This document shows positions 28,630-36,168 of a stretch of 64,000 nt of DNA, piece after piece. Positions within the stretch are counted from its first letter, which is position 1; each line of letters begins with the position of its first letter. Both the position numbers and the translations under genes were made by a program. Location: positions 55,120 to 119,119 of the forward strand of contig JACQWR010000014.1 of assembly GCA_016209105.1 (NCBI GenBank), read 5' to 3'. The DNA is from Deltaproteobacteria bacterium (lineage in GTDB: Bacteria; Desulfobacterota; Syntrophia; Syntrophales; JACQWR01). Under the pieces are notes generated by a model. The model was not told the DNA's origin, did not search any database, and saw only the letters and a program-made list of their open reading frames with translations.

Positions 28630-28957
28630 CAGGCTGTTGAGTCTGGCAGTGATTGCACTACACAGAGCTGGTGTAGTGTTACAGTTATAAGATGTCATAT
28701 CGACCAGAGGGAGATATCTTTTAATAGTTTATTCTCATTAAGATTTCTCGCTTCGCTCGAAATGACGGCATTGTAAAGCCTTTACTGAAACACTACACTA
28801 GAGAAGTTCCATCCCGTATAACCTACTGGAGGGGAATATGGAGTGGCTAATAAATGCCTCGTTTCTTACAAAAGAGCGGGGTTTTTTATTGCCAATTAGG
28901 GAACAGCAGCTGATTTTATACCGATCCATATAAACAAATTTAGAGGACACTGATAAA
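28630..28957. other. AT-rich intergenic region with repeats
   Basis: After the aldolase stop there is a hairpin (CACTACAC, seven bases, GTGTAGTG) at 28656-28678, a dispersed repeat at 28693-28768, and a further CACTACAC at 28791-28798. Near 28857-28890 an imperfect stem is followed by TTTTTT, which may be a terminator. No gene is evident. Confidence 0.5.
28693..28768 (+). repeat. Dispersed repeat, family C copy 1
   Basis: The unit starts TGTCATATCG and ends TTTCTCGCTTCGCTCGAAAT plus GACGG. The reverse complement of 61182-61258 matches almost throughout, with an AT-rich centre of the same size. It is bracketed by inverted copies of a GTGTAGTGTTACAGT-like sequence (28671-28685 and 28785-28798), which gives the whole region a MITE-like look. 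Confidence 0.7.
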
Positions 28958-29629
28958 ATGACAACTTTAGTTACGAAAATTGTATTAGTTCTTCTCATAA
29001 CTCTACCACTCGCATTGTTATGTAGAAAATGGGATGCTTCAATAAAACCATATATTCTGGTAGCATTTGCAGTCGCTACGCTCTTTATTGAGTCAAGCAC
29101 CGATTATGTGCGCGGAAAATTCGCAGAGCCTAATGTTGAAGTAAATGTAGTTAGATCCGCCGATACATGTAAAATTAGAGTGGAATCATCAAAGCCTTTA
29201 AATTCTCTTGCTATAGATTTGCCAATCCTTGGAAATGTAAATAGAGTTAACGATATGAACTCTATTGCAGATGGAACAACAACAATTAAAAGAGTTGTCG
29301 GATTAAATTCACCTGTTTCCCAAAACAATATTGAAATTCTAATTGAGGATTTAAAACCGTCAGCAAAGCTTGAATACAATGTGCATTTTCAGCCTTTGCC
29401 AATGAATCTATATATTGCGGGAACTGATAGATATAAACTTTCATATACTTGGCAATTTGCTGGAGATTCGAAAACCAAAACAAAATGGATCTCGTTAGAT
29501 ACTGGAAAGGAGACTGGAAGACCTAATGTGCAGGTAAAAGGTTTTACCTACCGCAATCGTGCATTGTCACCAGAAGAGTTAAAAAAACAATATGAGGAAG
29601 GTCTTAAGAAGCATAATATTAAGGAGTGA
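28958..29629 (+). CDS. Membrane-anchored protein of unknown function
   Basis: I do not recognise this 223-residue protein. Two hydrophobic segments lie at about 5-22 and 30-47, and a long soluble part follows with mostly beta-strand character and a charged, helical C-terminus (RALSPEELKKQYEEGLKKHN). Codon use is much more AT-rich than in neighbouring genes, and dispersed repeats lie on its 5' side. Both suggest acquisition by transfer. No clear ribosome binding site or operon partner is seen apart from the nearby toxin-antitoxin pair. Confidence 0.6.
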   Translation: MTTLVTKIVLVLLITLPLALLCRKWDASIKPYILVAFAVATLFIESSTDYVRGKFAEPNVEVNVVRSADTCKIRVESSKPLNSLAIDLPILGNVNRVNDMNSIADGTTTIKRVVGLNSPVSQNNIEILIEDLKPSAKLEYNVHFQPLPMNLYIAGTDRYKLSYTWQFAGDSKTKTKWISLDTGKETGRPNVQVKGFTYRNRALSPEELKKQYEEGLKKHNIKE

Positions 29630-29661
29630 AGCGCCACTAACCCTTTGGCTCACAGGGATTC

Positions 29662-29677
29662 GGCAGCTGAAGCTGCC
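29662..29677 (+). terminator. Small hairpin after the unknown membrane gene
   Basis: GGCAGC, a four-base loop, and GCTGCC form a six-base stem 33 bases after the stop. There is no U-tract, so termination is only a possibility. Confidence 0.25.
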
Positions 29678-29705
29678 TCACCACTGAACAAATTTGGACA
29701 ATATT

Positions 29706-29975
29706 ATGAAATTTGAGTGGGACAAGGATAAAGAGAGACGGAATATTAAAAAACACGCAATTTCATTTGACGAAGCCGTCACGGTCTTCTATGATCCATT
29801 AGCGGCCACGTTCGCTGATCTGGATCACTCCAAGGAAGAGGAGAGATTCATCACCATTGGTTATTCCTCGCAGGGACGTCTGTTCGTTATATCGCATGCA
29901 GAAAGAGAGGATGCGATACGGATTATCAGTGCACGTCCTGCAACTATGTCGGAGAGGAAAAGACATGAAAACTAA
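29706..29975 (+). CDS. brnT: BrnT-family toxin
   Basis: This protein of about 89 residues has the BrnT pattern: FEWDKDKERRNIKKHAISFDEA, then RFITIGYSSQGRLFVISHAE, then IRIISARPATMSERKRHE. BrnT is a RelE-fold ribonuclease that inhibits translation. I chose the ATG at 29706. A TTG four codons earlier is possible. The 3' end overlaps the antitoxin by 11 bases. It lies in the AT-rich patch, as expected for a mobile toxin-antitoxin module. Confidence 0.9.
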   Translation: MKFEWDKDKERRNIKKHAISFDEAVTVFYDPLAATFADLDHSKEEERFITIGYSSQGRLFVISHAEREDAIRIISARPATMSERKRHEN

Positions 29976-30219
29976 AACCATAGAGGAACTGCGTCCCGAA
30001 TATGAATTAGATTATTCGAAGGCTGTTCGCGGTAAATACTTCAAACGGCTGCTGGAGGAAGGCGCTAATGTGGTTGTCCTCGACCCGGAAATAGCCAAGG
30101 CTTTTACCAGTTCGGCTGCCGTGAATGATGCTTTAAGATCTCTCCTCGAAATTACAAAAGCAACACAGCGCCTGACAAAACACCCAACTGGACGCGCTAA
30201 AAAGCTGCGCGCCGGTTAG
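29965..30219 (+). CDS. Antitoxin partner of BrnT
   Basis: This 84-residue protein starts MKTKTIEELRPEYELDYSK inside the end of brnT. The overlap and order (toxin, then antitoxin) are the brnTA arrangement. It has a long acidic/helical N-terminus with KYFKRLLEEGANVVVLDPEIAKAF and a helical C-terminal part. It is not a classical BrnA, which has a COG3514 ribbon-helix-helix ending. It belongs instead to a group of small antitoxins that I have seen paired with BrnT. The DNA-binding mode is uncertain. Confidence 0.7.
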   Translation: MKTKTIEELRPEYELDYSKAVRGKYFKRLLEEGANVVVLDPEIAKAFTSSAAVNDALRSLLEITKATQRLTKHPTGRAKKLRAG

Positions 30220-30254
30220 CCTTGCACTTCAATCGGAAATCTTCGATAGTATTC

Positions 30255-30280
30255 GGTGCGTTACGCTTCGCTAACACACC
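30255..30280. repeat. Short palindromic dispersed repeat
   Basis: GGTGCGTTACGCTTCGCTAA followed by CACACC forms a stem of about nine pairs. Almost the same sequence is a widespread intergenic repeat in many bacteria. It lies between the antitoxin and metG stops, that is between convergent genes. Confidence 0.45.
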
Positions 30281-30314
30281 CTACAAAACCTGTCATTATG
30301 CATGCAAAATGTGA

Positions 30315-32216
30315 CTACCTGACGCTTGCGCCGGTTTTGGGTAGCCGGTCAAAGGACAGGATCGTGAGGCCCGCGTCCGTATCGGTCGCGAGCAGCATAC
30401 CGCGCGATTCCACCCCCATGAGCTTGGCCGGTTTCAGATTGGCCACCACCACCACCGTTTTGCCGATCAGGTCCTCGGGTCGGTAGTCCTTGCCGATGCC
30501 TGCCACAATCGTCCGTTCCTCGCCCATGTCAATCTTGAGCTTCAGGAGCTTGTCCGATTTGGGAACGGGTTCGGCGGAGATGACCTTCGCGGTCCGTAAG
30601 TCCACTTTCGCGAAATCGTCATAGGTGATTTCGGGTTTGATGGGCTTCCCTCCTGCCTCGGGCGCGACTGCCGCCGTTCCCGGTTTATACTCGACGCGGG
30701 GGAAAAGGGCGCCCTCCGGTTTCAGGACATTGCCGGCGGTCAGTCCGCCCCACGTGCGGATGCTGTTCAAATCCTGCGTCGCCGTGTTTTTAATCCCCAG
30801 TTCTTTCCTGATCTTGTCCGCCGTGCCGGGCATGAAGGGCGAGATGAGGACGGCAATGACGCGCAGGGCCTCGATCAGGTGGTAGACCACGGCGAGGAGC
30901 CGGGCGCCCTGATCCGGGTCCTTGGCCAGCATCCAGGGTTCCTGGGCTACGATGTAGCGGTTGGTCGTGTTGATGAACTCCCAGATGGCGATGAGCGCCT
31001 TGTGCGGGGCGAGCCCGGCAAACGAAGCCTCCGTTTCGGCGAGGATGCGGGCGGCTTCCCGGGGGAGGACCAGATCGTCCGCCGCAGGGGCAGCAACTGG
31101 CGGCACCTTCCCGTCGCCGTATTTCACGGCCATGGTCATGGTTCGGCTCACCAGGTTGCCCAGGTCGTTGGCCAGGTCGGAGTTGATCCGCTGGACAAAG
31201 GCCTCCTCGCTGAAGCTCGAATCGAGGCCGAAGACCATATCCCGGAGCAGAAAATAACGGAAAGGATCCACGCCGTAGCGGTCCTTCAGGGCCAGGGGAT
31301 TGATCACGTTTCCCACGGTCTTCGACATCTTGCCCTGGTCAACGTTCCAGTAGCCGTGGACGTTCAGGTGCTGATAGGGTTCGATGCCAGCCGCCTTAAG
31401 CATGGTGGGCCAGTAGATGCCGTGGGGTTTCAGGATATCTTTGGCGATCAGGTGTTCGGCCACAGGCCAGAAGGCGCTGAAATTCTCCCCGTCGGGCCAG
31501 TCCACGCCGGTAACGTAATTGATCAGGGCGTCGAACCAGACATAGGTGACGTAGTTGTCGTCGAACGGAAGCGGAATCCCCCAGTCGAGTCTCGTCTTGG
31601 GCCGGGAAATGCAGAGGTCCTCGAGCGGATCGCGCAGGAAGGCGATGGCTTCATTGCGGTAGCGTTCCGGCCTGATGAAATCAGGATGATCGTTGATGTG
31701 CCCGATGAGCCAGTCCTGGTATTTGCTCATCCGGAAAAAATAGTTGCTCTCTTTCCGGTATTCGGGCGCCGACTGGTGGTCGGGGCAGAGGCCGTTCACC
31801 AGTTCCTTCTCCATGTAGAACCGTTCGCAGCCGACGCAGTAATAGCCCTCATATTCACCGAAGTAAATGTCCCCGCTGTCATACACGGTCTGCAGGATGC
31901 GGCGCACGGTTTCCATGTGCCCGGCATCGGTTGTCCTGATGAAGCGGTCGTTGGTGATAGCCAGTTCCGGCCAGAGATCCTTGAACTGCGCGCTTATCTT
32001 GTCGGCGTAGGCCTGGGGGGTCAGATTAGCCTTTCGGGCGGCCTCGACGATCTTGTCGCCGTGCTCGTCCGTGCCGGTGAGAAAAAACGTCTGATGTCCC
32101 GCCAGGCGGTGATACCGGGCCAGCACGTCGGCAACAATGGTTGTATAAGCGTGCCCCAGGTGTGGCGAGGCGTTGACGTAGTAGATGGGCGTGGTGATGT
32201 AAAAGGTTTTTTCCAT
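30315..32216 (-). CDS. metG: Methionyl-tRNA synthetase
   Basis: This 633-residue class I synthetase has HIGH-like HLGHAY near the N-terminus (about 20), a zinc site with CVGCERFY and CPDH, the KMSKT loop (GKMSKTVGNVI at about 300), an anticodon-binding helical domain, and a C-terminal EMAP-II-like tRNA-binding domain (about 525-633, FAKVDLRTAKVISAEPV). It charges tRNA-Met. It is the last gene of the operon after tmk, holB and ricT, with a 34-base gap to ricT. Confidence 0.96.
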   Translation of the reverse strand: MEKTFYITTPIYYVNASPHLGHAYTTIVADVLARYHRLAGHQTFFLTGTDEHGDKIVEAARKANLTPQAYADKISAQFKDLWPELAITNDRFIRTTDAGHMETVRRILQTVYDSGDIYFGEYEGYYCVGCERFYMEKELVNGLCPDHQSAPEYRKESNYFFRMSKYQDWLIGHINDHPDFIRPERYRNEAIAFLRDPLEDLCISRPKTRLDWGIPLPFDDNYVTYVWFDALINYVTGVDWPDGENFSAFWPVAEHLIAKDILKPHGIYWPTMLKAAGIEPYQHLNVHGYWNVDQGKMSKTVGNVINPLALKDRYGVDPFRYFLLRDMVFGLDSSFSEEAFVQRINSDLANDLGNLVSRTMTMAVKYGDGKVPPVAAPAADDLVLPREAARILAETEASFAGLAPHKALIAIWEFINTTNRYIVAQEPWMLAKDPDQGARLLAVVYHLIEALRVIAVLISPFMPGTADKIRKELGIKNTATQDLNSIRTWGGLTAGNVLKPEGALFPRVEYKPGTAAVAPEAGGKPIKPEITYDDFAKVDLRTAKVISAEPVPKSDKLLKLKIDMGEERTIVAGIGKDYRPEDLIGKTVVVVANLKPAKLMGVESRGMLLATDTDAGLTILSFDRLPKTGASVR

Positions 32217-32250
32217 AAGGTTACCTGAAGAGTGAAGACCATGCGCCCGA

Positions 32251-33042
32251 TCAGTGGTTTTGCGCGCGGGTTGCGTGGTTATTTCCTTTTTTCTGTTTTG
32301 CGGTCGTTTCTGCCGGAGGGGTCTTCTGCTTGGCTGTCTTGGCGCAGCACCCGTCGTTTTGATTCTGTTTGCCGCAGCACTTCGCCGCGTTTTTCTTCAT
32401 ATCTATGTAGGCGTCATATTCATACGCGAGACAGCACATAAGCCGGCCGCAGAGCCCGGAGATTTTTTCGGGATTGAGCGACATGCTCTGTTCTTTGGCC
32501 ATCTTGACGGAAACGCGGTCAAGGTTATGAAGCAGGCTGGCGCAGCATACCTCCCGGCCGCAGATGCCCAGCCCTTTGACAATACGCGCCTCGTGCCTTG
32601 CCCCGATCTGCCGCAGTTCGATCCGGGTCTTAAACCTCTGAACCAGGTCCTTGACCAGTTCACGAAAATCCACCCGGTTCTCGGCGGAAAAGTAGAAGAC
32701 GATCTTGCTGCGGTCGAAGGCAACTTCCAGTTCAATCAGCTTCATGGGCAGATTTCTTTCCCTGATCCGTTCCTTGCAGAACTGGCGGGCATTTTGCTCC
32801 AGCCGCTGATTGTTCTCTCTCGCCTTCAGGTCCGCGTCCGTGGTTTTGCGCACCACGATCTTCAGATTTGCCGGCAGTTTTTCCGGGGGAACGGACTTGA
32901 CCCCCGTTACCACCGTGCCGATGGCGGGCCCGCTGTCGGTATTCACCACCACCTGGTCGTTTTTTTCCAGGGGTATATCGGCGGCATCAAAGGTGTAGAT
33001 CTTGCCCTCTTTTTTGAATTTTATACCGACGGTATTTTTCAA
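32251..33042 (-). CDS. ricT: PSP1-domain protein RicT
   Basis: This 263-residue protein contains a PSP1 domain (about 45-220) with conserved ENRVDFRELVKDL and cysteine-rich LGICGREVCCA and ISGLCGRLMCCL. In Bacillus RicT is part of the Y-complex that helps RNase Y, and related proteins are found beside holB and metG. The start is TTG, forced by a stop just upstream, and shares two bases with the holB stop. The C-terminus is Lys-, Cys- and Gln-rich. In this lineage its role is inferred, but the gene context is conserved. Confidence 0.88.
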   Translation of the reverse strand: MKNTVGIKFKKEGKIYTFDAADIPLEKNDQVVVNTDSGPAIGTVVTGVKSVPPEKLPANLKIVVRKTTDADLKARENNQRLEQNARQFCKERIRERNLPMKLIELEVAFDRSKIVFYFSAENRVDFRELVKDLVQRFKTRIELRQIGARHEARIVKGLGICGREVCCASLLHNLDRVSVKMAKEQSMSLNPEKISGLCGRLMCCLAYEYDAYIDMKKNAAKCCGKQNQNDGCCAKTAKQKTPPAETTAKQKKGNNHATRAQNH

Positions 33043-34043
33043 TGGGACTCATCTCCCGCAAGCGTTGTACAGCTAATGACTTTAAACATCATCGTTTCCA
33101 AAGTCAATGATTTATTGGCATTCAGCTCTATGGCGCCGCGGGCCTTCTCCATGGCGCTGATGGCATTCAGGATGTTCTGCCCCGAAAGCCTGCCGGCCAC
33201 GGAACCGATAAACTCCATGCAGTCACTGTTTACCATACGCCCTTTTTCGCCCGTTTCCTTATAGACCAGCGCGTCCCGGAAACAGGACCTCAGCACATCG
33301 AGTTTCCCCAGGATATCATGGCGTTCTTCCCCGAAATCGCCCAGGAAGGAAAGCAGCTTCGCCGGGTCCGTCCAATCGGAATCGGAGAGGTGGGCGATGA
33401 TTCTCTTGCGGGAATCCAGGAATGATTCTTCATTCATCTCCAGCGCTTTTCCGATGCTGCCGCCGGACGAAGCGGCTAGGGTTTGCGCCTGGACGGCATC
33501 GAGCGACAAGCGCTCCTGCAGAAACAGGGCAACCGTCTCGTCAGGCAATGGATTGAACCGGAGATGCTGGCAACGGGACAGGACCGTGGGGGGAAGCTGG
33601 TGCGGCACGGACGTCACCAGGATCAGGATATTTGCCGGCGATGGTTCCTCGATGGTTTTCAGGAGCGCATTGGCGGCAATGCCGTTCATCTTGTCCGCAT
33701 CAATGATAAGGAATATCCGTTTTTTTCCTTCCAGAGGCCGGAATTTCATCCGGGCCTGGATTTCCCTGATGGCATTGATTTTTATAAATTGGCCGTCGGC
33801 TTGTACCGTTACCACGTCCGGATGGTTGCCGTGGTCTGTTTTCCGGCAGGATATGCAGGCATCGCAGGCATCCGTATTTCCGTTGACACAGTTCAGCGCC
33901 TTGGCAAAACCCAGCGCGGTCGTCCTCTTGCCGATCCCCTTGATGCCGTAGAAGAGAAGGGCATGGGGCAGATGCTCCTTGGCCATGGCGCTCTTCAGCA
34001 TGGCTATCTGTTTTTCATGGCCGGAGATATTTTTAAATGACAT
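33039..34043 (-). CDS. holB: DNA polymerase III delta' subunit (clamp loader)
   Basis: This AAA+ clamp-loader protein of about 334 residues has Walker A GIKGIGKRTTAL, zinc-binding cysteines CDACISC, and the sensor 1 region SRCQHLRFNPLPDE. The start MSFKNISG is preceded by tmk with a four-base gap. A longer frame reaches into tmk but has no ribosome binding site. It loads the sliding clamp at the fork, and tmk-holB-ricT-metG is a widespread operon. Confidence 0.92.
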   Translation of the reverse strand: MSFKNISGHEKQIAMLKSAMAKEHLPHALLFYGIKGIGKRTTALGFAKALNCVNGNTDACDACISCRKTDHGNHPDVVTVQADGQFIKINAIREIQARMKFRPLEGKKRIFLIIDADKMNGIAANALLKTIEEPSPANILILVTSVPHQLPPTVLSRCQHLRFNPLPDETVALFLQERLSLDAVQAQTLAASSGGSIGKALEMNEESFLDSRKRIIAHLSDSDWTDPAKLLSFLGDFGEERHDILGKLDVLRSCFRDALVYKETGEKGRMVNSDCMEFIGSVAGRLSGQNILNAISAMEKARGAIELNANKSLTLETMMFKVISCTTLAGDESH

Positions 34044-34047
34044 AAGC

Positions 34048-34692
34048 CTAACCGGTAATGAAGGCCTCCATGTGCACGCATACCTCCCGATGAACGGCAG
34101 AGATATCCTTGGAGCCGTCAATTATCCGGAAGCGTCCCGGCTCCCCGCGGGCGAGGGACAGGTACCCTTCCCTGATGTTCCGATGAAACGCAAGGGTTTC
34201 CTGTTCGAAACGATCCTCCGCCGAGGCTTCTTTCCCATTTTGCGCAATCCTTTTTTTTGCCCTCATAAGCCCCTCTTCGGCAGGCAGATCAAAGAGGATG
34301 GTCATGGCTGGCTTCAGGGACGCAGAGGCAAACAGGTTGATCTGCCGGATAAAATCAATGTCCAGTCCCCTTCCGAAACCCTGGTAGGCCAGGGTGGCAT
34401 CGGAAAACCGGTCGCAGATGACCAGCTTATCGCTTCTGAGGGCGGGGATGATCGTCTCCCTCACGTGCTGCGCCCGTGCAGCCATAAAGAGAAATAGTTC
34501 CGCCTCCGCATTTATTTCATAGGGCCCCCTGTTCAGGAGGATTTCCCGGATCCTGTTTCCCAGAGCGGAGCCGCCCGGTTCCGCCGTAATGATAAACGGA
34601 ACGCGACGCTGCCCAAGATACTCACCCGCCATCCTGATCTGGGTGGTCTTGCCGCAGCCTTCTGTGCCTTCGAAGGTAATGAGTCGCTCCAT
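34048..34692 (-). CDS. tmk: Thymidylate kinase
   Basis: This 214-residue kinase has the P-loop GTEGCGKTTQ at residues 8-17, the DRFSDATLAYQG (DRX) motif, and a LID region with RMAKKRIAQ-like positions. It phosphorylates dTMP to dTDP for DNA synthesis. It is the first gene of the tmk-holB-ricT-metG operon. A family D dispersed repeat lies just upstream, so the promoter is close to or inside that repeat. Confidence 0.95.
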   Translation of the reverse strand: MERLITFEGTEGCGKTTQIRMAGEYLGQRRVPFIITAEPGGSALGNRIREILLNRGPYEINAEAELFLFMAARAQHVRETIIPALRSDKLVICDRFSDATLAYQGFGRGLDIDFIRQINLFASASLKPAMTILFDLPAEEGLMRAKKRIAQNGKEASAEDRFEQETLAFHRNIREGYLSLARGEPGRFRIIDGSKDISAVHREVCVHMEAFITG

Positions 34693-34704
34693 AGGATCAT
34701 ACCT

Positions 34705-34830
34705 GGCGGCTTCGGAAAAAGGCTGGATGCTGCGTTGCTCTTCATCCTTCGTCGGTTGCAGCGTACGTCAATGTACGCCTCACTCCTCAGGCCTTGTGCG
34801 CCTTGCCAGCAGCCTTTTTGCAAAGCCGTC
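34705..34830 (-). repeat. Dispersed repeat, family D copy 1
   Basis: About 126 bases, from GGCGGCTTCGGAAAAAGGC to GCAAAGCCGTC, with a central CGTACGTCAATGTACG. The reverse complement of 58821-58946 matches along its length. The ends are roughly complementary, so it can fold into one large stem. Confidence 0.7.
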
Positions 34831-34974
34831 TAATTTAGCTGATGTTTAGACTTTTTATGAGTCTATTATACCTGACGGCTTCATACTGAAAGGGTAAAAA
34901 CAGGAGAGGGGAAAACACCCTGACCGTGAACGGACGAATGCTTCCCCTCTTTGTGCGCTGTTTGGATTATAAAC

Positions 34975-35154
34975 CTATTTTTCTTCCCCGGGTGTGATTG
35001 CCTCCACCGGGCACTGCTCGGCGCATGTTCCGCAGTCGGTACAGAGTTTTGGATCAATAACATATTTATCTTCTCCCTCAGAGATTGCCTCTGCCGGGCA
35101 TTCATCCTGACACGATCCGCAGGCAATACATTCATCCGTAATTACATATGCCAT
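34975..35154 (-). CDS. 2[4Fe-4S] ferredoxin
   Basis: This 59-residue bacterial-type ferredoxin starts MAYVITDECIACG, with AGAGGAAAG upstream. It has two CxxCxxCxxxCP motifs (CIACGSCQDECP and CTDCGTCAEQCP). It carries electrons in the cytoplasm of anaerobes. It is followed by a small NifU-domain gene further along the minus strand, 140 bases away on the upstream side, and the two may act in iron-sulfur metabolism or simply be neighbours. Confidence 0.93.
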   Translation of the reverse strand: MAYVITDECIACGSCQDECPAEAISEGEDKYVIDPKLCTDCGTCAEQCPVEAITPGEEK

Positions 35155-35290
35155 ATCTTTCCTCTCCTTGTTTTTTATTTTTCGAACCGGGTATTCTATA
35201 CCGGCCAGGTACCTCACCCCGCTAAGCGGGATACGTGCGTTAACAAAATTATTTTCTGCCGGAAAATTGCAGAAAATAATTTCTCACTTA

Positions 35291-35518
35291 CTAAACTGAG
35301 ATAACTTCCTTTATTTCCGGCACTTCTTTTTTCAGATGCTTTTCGATACCCATTTTCAGGGTCATCTGCGACATGGGGCACCCGTGACATGCCCCCAGCA
35401 ATTTAACCTTTACAACACCGTCATCAGTAACATCAACCAGTTCAACGTCACCCCCATCCACCTGCAGGCTGGGTTTGATTTGTTCGATGGCTTTTTGTAT
35501 CTTTTCTTTTGTAGTCAT
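35291..35518 (-). CDS. NifU-like C-terminal domain protein
   Basis: This 75-residue protein is a stand-alone NifU C-terminal (Nfu) domain: PSLQVDGGDVELVDV followed by the CxxC motif GACHGCPMSQMTLK. Nfu proteins carry [4Fe-4S] clusters to target enzymes. It is shorter than most Nfu proteins and lacks an A-type part. It lies between the lipoprotein gene and ferredoxin on the same strand, and the IspH half of the fusion upstream needs a [4Fe-4S] cluster. That link is an inference from context. Confidence 0.92.
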   Translation of the reverse strand: MTTKEKIQKAIEQIKPSLQVDGGDVELVDVTDDGVVKVKLLGACHGCPMSQMTLKMGIEKHLKKEVPEIKEVISV

Positions 35519-35565
35519 AGTGCAACCTCCCTAACTAATATGATAAGCCGGCATGATATCGGCCA

Positions 35566-36168
35566 TCAGTGCGGCATATATTCAATCATTTTTTTAACAA
35601 GACCTCTGGCGACATCGGGAAGCTCAGGCCGGAAAAAAGAGTACTCCTCGGTCAGGACATGACTTGCCTTCCACATTATCTTGCCTGTCGCGGCATCGGC
35701 CATCTTCATCCCCAGTCCGATGCGGACAAGTTTTTTGTCCTTTTCCACCGTGTAGGTCCAGAAATCTACATTAGCGACAAGAAGCGCCTCGGCCGCGGCT
35801 GTCTGGCCGATACTCCCGCTCAAGTCCGGGTCTGAAAAACTTAAGGTCTTGAGCTTAGCAAGGTAATCGTTCACCGCCTTCCGGAATGCCTCATTGGAGC
35901 CTGCTTTTTGGTTTATCACGTCCGAGCCGATAACGGCGGAAAACCACTTTTTATCAGACAGGACTCCGGCAATAATCTGATCGATTACACCCCCGGCTTC
36001 CCCGTATACACCCACTTCTACAGGAAGTATAGCGATTGTTTTGGGGTGAAAGGTTTTCGCTTCCGGGGCTAAATAGGAGTTGCGAAGTTCACCGCATCCG
36101 CTCAATGCCAGCGCTAAGAGCGCCAGTATCTGGAGTAACCAAGACTTTTTCTTCAGCACGTTCACCAT
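35566..36168 (-). CDS. Putative lipoprotein of unknown function
   Basis: This protein of about 200 residues starts MVNVLKKKSW, has a lipobox LALSGCGEL (Cys about 24), and a soluble domain with IAILPVEVGVYGEAGG and a later RIGLGMKMADAATGKIMWKA, which resembles the GNA1162/DUF799-type or CsgG-like lipoprotein groups. It is probably attached to the outer membrane. The start ATG shares a base with the stop of the IspH-UbiA fusion (TAATG), so the two are translationally coupled. The family call is uncertain. Confidence 0.7.
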   Translation of the reverse strand: MVNVLKKKSWLLQILALLALALSGCGELRNSYLAPEAKTFHPKTIAILPVEVGVYGEAGGVIDQIIAGVLSDKKWFSAVIGSDVINQKAGSNEAFRKAVNDYLAKLKTLSFSDPDLSGSIGQTAAAEALLVANVDFWTYTVEKDKKLVRIGLGMKMADAATGKIMWKASHVLTEEYSFFRPELPDVARGLVKKMIEYMPH

